Assembly: GCF_029854705.2 (NCBI RefSeq)
Contig: NZ_CP139035.1
Span: 1,736,001 to 1,800,000, forward strand
DNA from: Akkermansia sp. N21116
GTDB taxonomy: Bacteria > Verrucomicrobiota > Verrucomicrobiia > Verrucomicrobiales > Akkermansiaceae
Reading direction: 5' to 3'
Length of the DNA: 64,000 nt
Shown: piece after piece, positions 62,125 through 64,000 of the stretch
How positions within the stretch are numbered: position 1 is the stretch's first letter
How the letters are laid out: each line of letters opens with the position of its first letter
Position numbers and translations under genes: made by a program
Notes under the pieces: generated by a model
Told to the model about the DNA's origin: nothing
Database searches by the model: none
What the model saw: the letters and a program-made list of their open reading frames with translations, nothing else

Positions 62125-64000
62125 ATGTTCGACTATTTGAAAAAACATGGGTTTCAGGCGAAAGCTATTGTTTTGTTTTCGTTTCTGGCTGCATTTTTGC
62201 CTCTAAGTTCCTATTCCCTATTTTTGCCGTGGATTATTATAGGAGTTATTTTTGTTTATAGGACGTCTTTTGTAGAGGATTCTTTGAACTATTTTTCAGG
62301 CGAAAGAAAAGAATTATGGATCATCATATGCCTGGCTTTGATTGGCTCTGGTTTGTATGGTATTGATATATACGGTCGATTTTTTTACCTACCTCTGAAT
62401 AACGCTGGTGAAGGAAGTAGGATTGGGATTAGGATGCTTTCCCTGCTTCCAGATTCAATATCAATCCGTATGCTAATTTCGAAGCTCTTCTCTCTTGGAT
62501 TGGGGGCTTGCTCCGTACCTGTTGCCATTGTCATAGCAAGTATTTTTGAAGGTATACTACAGGGGAGATATTGTAATCGTGCACCAATGGGGCAGAATAT
62601 TTTTGCCCGGAGGAATGGATTTGCCATTCAGACGAGTATTTTTATTGCGGCTGTTGTTTGCATTGTTTCCTTTTCCTATTTATTTGGATATAGAATCAGT
62701 CCTGATTCTTGCGGATATTTGCGCGAGGCACAGACTTTGGTTGATGGGCATGGCATGCACAATGATTTTGCAGCCGGGGATCCCGATTCCTGGTTTACAT
62801 GGTGGCCAGTGGGTTATCCTGCTTTAATCGCGTTCTGCTCATTATTGTTCCGGGTACCGGTGTTACTTGCATCTGTCATTCTTTCTCTCGTGATTCTTGG
62901 GTGTATTTTCCTTCTATATTGGAAGAGATTTAGAGATGCTTCATGGGCTTTTTGCCTTTTGTTTGTAACTCCTTTTTCTTTAATGATATTTTCTCAAACA
63001 TGGTCGGAACAGCCGTTTATTCTGGGATTGGTATCATTCTGTTTTATTTTCTCCGATATTATGGAATGCTGGACGCTCGAAGTACGTAAATTTGTTCTTT
63101 TGACTTTATCAGCCTCCCTAGTCATTTTATCGCGCTATATCGGATGTTTTATTACCGGTGTTTTGTGGATGGGTGTTGCGCTACAGTTTTTGATTTATAT
63201 TAAAGGAAAGAAGAAAAATAATGCCAAAGCAACCATAGGGCTCTTTCTATCAGCAATAGCGACGAGTATTCTGGCTTTCGGGTATATGTTACTCAATGTT
63301 GTGAAGTGCGGTTATGCGACAGGGCTGGAGAGATTCCCGGCGCCGGAATCTATTTTTACTCTTTTTAAAATGCTATTGTATTCCACATTGGCTGAATTCC
63401 AGAATAATTTATATATTTCATCCAGTGCGATTATCTTGCCAGTCTTGTTTTTATGTGCATGGGAAATTGCAAAGAGATCCCGCAAGGTGACTTATGAGAA
63501 ATTGATCAGTTTTGCCGAAGAAAATGTTCTGTCCCTGTGCTTTTGTTGTGTCGGTTTGATCTATTATGCTTTGATCGTTTATTCTCGTTTTACAACGTAT
63601 TTTGATACTTTAGGTTTCAGACTTTTACAACCGGCTACCATTCTTGTCGCATCCGGAGTTTTGTCTTACCTTATCAAGACGAATGCTGGCAGGAATATAT
63701 GCGATACTGTCGTGAATCATAAAAAATATACAATTGCCGTAATTTTGTTTTTTATCTGTTCTATAATTGATCCTGTCCAATTATTCAGATCCGTTCGCAC
63801 TGGAACATCCTATGCGAAAATGGAACATGGTTTCTTGTTAAAATATCAGGATATTTCCTCCGGATCTTGTGTCTTATGGGCTCCTGACTATATCAAATTT
63901 ATCCGTCCGGATTTATATGTTTCTAAACCTCAATATTCTCCATTTTTCCCTTATCCTCAAAATCTATCCGAGTTCGAGAAATCTTGTAAGAAATATAAGG
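62125..64000 (+). CDS. Polytopic GT-C-like glycosyltransferase, truncated by the window end
   Basis: An open frame of 625 codons runs to the end of the window without a stop, starting at an ATG 6 bases after the GT2 stop. It has many hydrophobic helices (more than ten). An early luminal loop reads RISPDSCGYLREAQTLVDG, with the Asp that GT39/GT-C enzymes use in catalysis, and WWPVGYPALIAF follows. Such proteins transfer a sugar from polyprenyl phosphate on the outer side of the membrane. The C-terminus is outside the window. AT-rich like its operon. Confidence 0.7.
   Translation, partial: MFDYLKKHGFQAKAIVLFSFLAAFLPLSSYSLFLPWIIIGVIFVYRTSFVEDSLNYFSGERKELWIIICLALIGSGLYGIDIYGRFFYLPLNNAGEGSRIGIRMLSLLPDSISIRMLISKLFSLGLGACSVPVAIVIASIFEGILQGRYCNRAPMGQNIFARRNGFAIQTSIFIAAVVCIVSFSYLFGYRISPDSCGYLREAQTLVDGHGMHNDFAAGDPDSWFTWWPVGYPALIAFCSLLFRVPVLLASVILSLVILGCIFLLYWKRFRDASWAFCLLFVTPFSLMIFSQTWSEQPFILGLVSFCFIFSDIMECWTLEVRKFVLLTLSASLVILSRYIGCFITGVLWMGVALQFLIYIKGKKKNNAKATIGLFLSAIATSILAFGYMLLNVVKCGYATGLERFPAPESIFTLFKMLLYSTLAEFQNNLYISSSAIILPVLFLCAWEIAKRSRKVTYEKLISFAEENVLSLCFCCVGLIYYALIVYSRFTTYFDTLGFRLLQPATILVASGVLSYLIKTNAGRNICDTVVNHKKYTIAVILFFICSIIDPVQLFRSVRTGTSYAKMEHGFLLKYQDISSGSCVLWAPDYIKFIRPDLYVSKPQYSPFFPYPQNLSEFEKSCKKYK

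Overview
The window looks like the chromosome of a mucin-degrading Verrucomicrobiota bacterium, most likely Akkermansia or a close relative. The evidence is an exported GH29 fucosidase, an exported M60 (mucin-type) metallopeptidase, an exported GH3 glycosidase, an N-acetylhexosamine kinase with a nucleotidyltransferase and a sugar-nucleotide epimerase, the long plant/Chlamydia-type IspG, and Gram-negative envelope genes (SurA, tripartite RND pump, LpxL-like acyltransferase). The species call is an inference from gene content; no rRNA gene is present.

Layout. 1-10.5 kb: an exported three-domain CapA-type protein with an exported partner, a secreted beta-propeller, ispG-SDR, the fucosidase and pheA. 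10.8-24.8 kb: an accessory island holding several soluble glycosyltransferases (GT4-, GT31-, GT25- and GT92-like), a DUF2971 protein, a 1.87-kresidue Rhs protein with a poly-serine stalk, and two exported Sel1-repeat proteins. It ends at a tRNA-Pro gene. 25-36 kb: argC-argJ, a YkgJ-type cysteine-cluster protein, a membrane-anchored transglutaminase-like protein, the M60 peptidase, GH3, a second tRNA-Pro and a MeaB GTPase. 36-42.3 kb: a three-gene RND efflux operon. 42.7-48.2 kb: epimerase, hexosamine kinase and nucleotidyltransferase (a probable GlcNAc/GalNAc salvage route), then surA and pyrC. 48.3-59.2 kb: an LpxL-GT9 fusion, rmlB, uppP, cardiolipin synthase, thyA-folA, a small HTH protein, an LtaS-type phosphotransferase and metY. 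59.4-64 kb: an AT-rich block of GtrA, a UDP-galactopyranose-mutase-like flavoprotein, a GT2 and a polytopic GT-C-like protein that runs off the window.

Most notable is the Rhs locus. The minus strand reads Rhs, Sel1-A, a 3' fragment of the neighbouring GT25 gene, an orphan copy of the last ~100 Rhs codons, Sel1-B. This is a tandem duplication of [Rhs tail + Sel1 + GT25 3' end] with a 5-bp microhomology junction. The GT25 fragment, which should evolve neutrally, differs at only 4 of 165 positions. The last ~42 residues of the Rhs tails and much of the Sel1 proteins are strongly diverged. That pattern suggests exchange of a polymorphic tip/partner cassette, with an exported Sel1-repeat protein in the place where an Rhs immunity gene normally sits. 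The poly-serine stalk and the surrounding soluble glycosyltransferases raise the further possibility that the Rhs protein is O-glycosylated in the cytoplasm.
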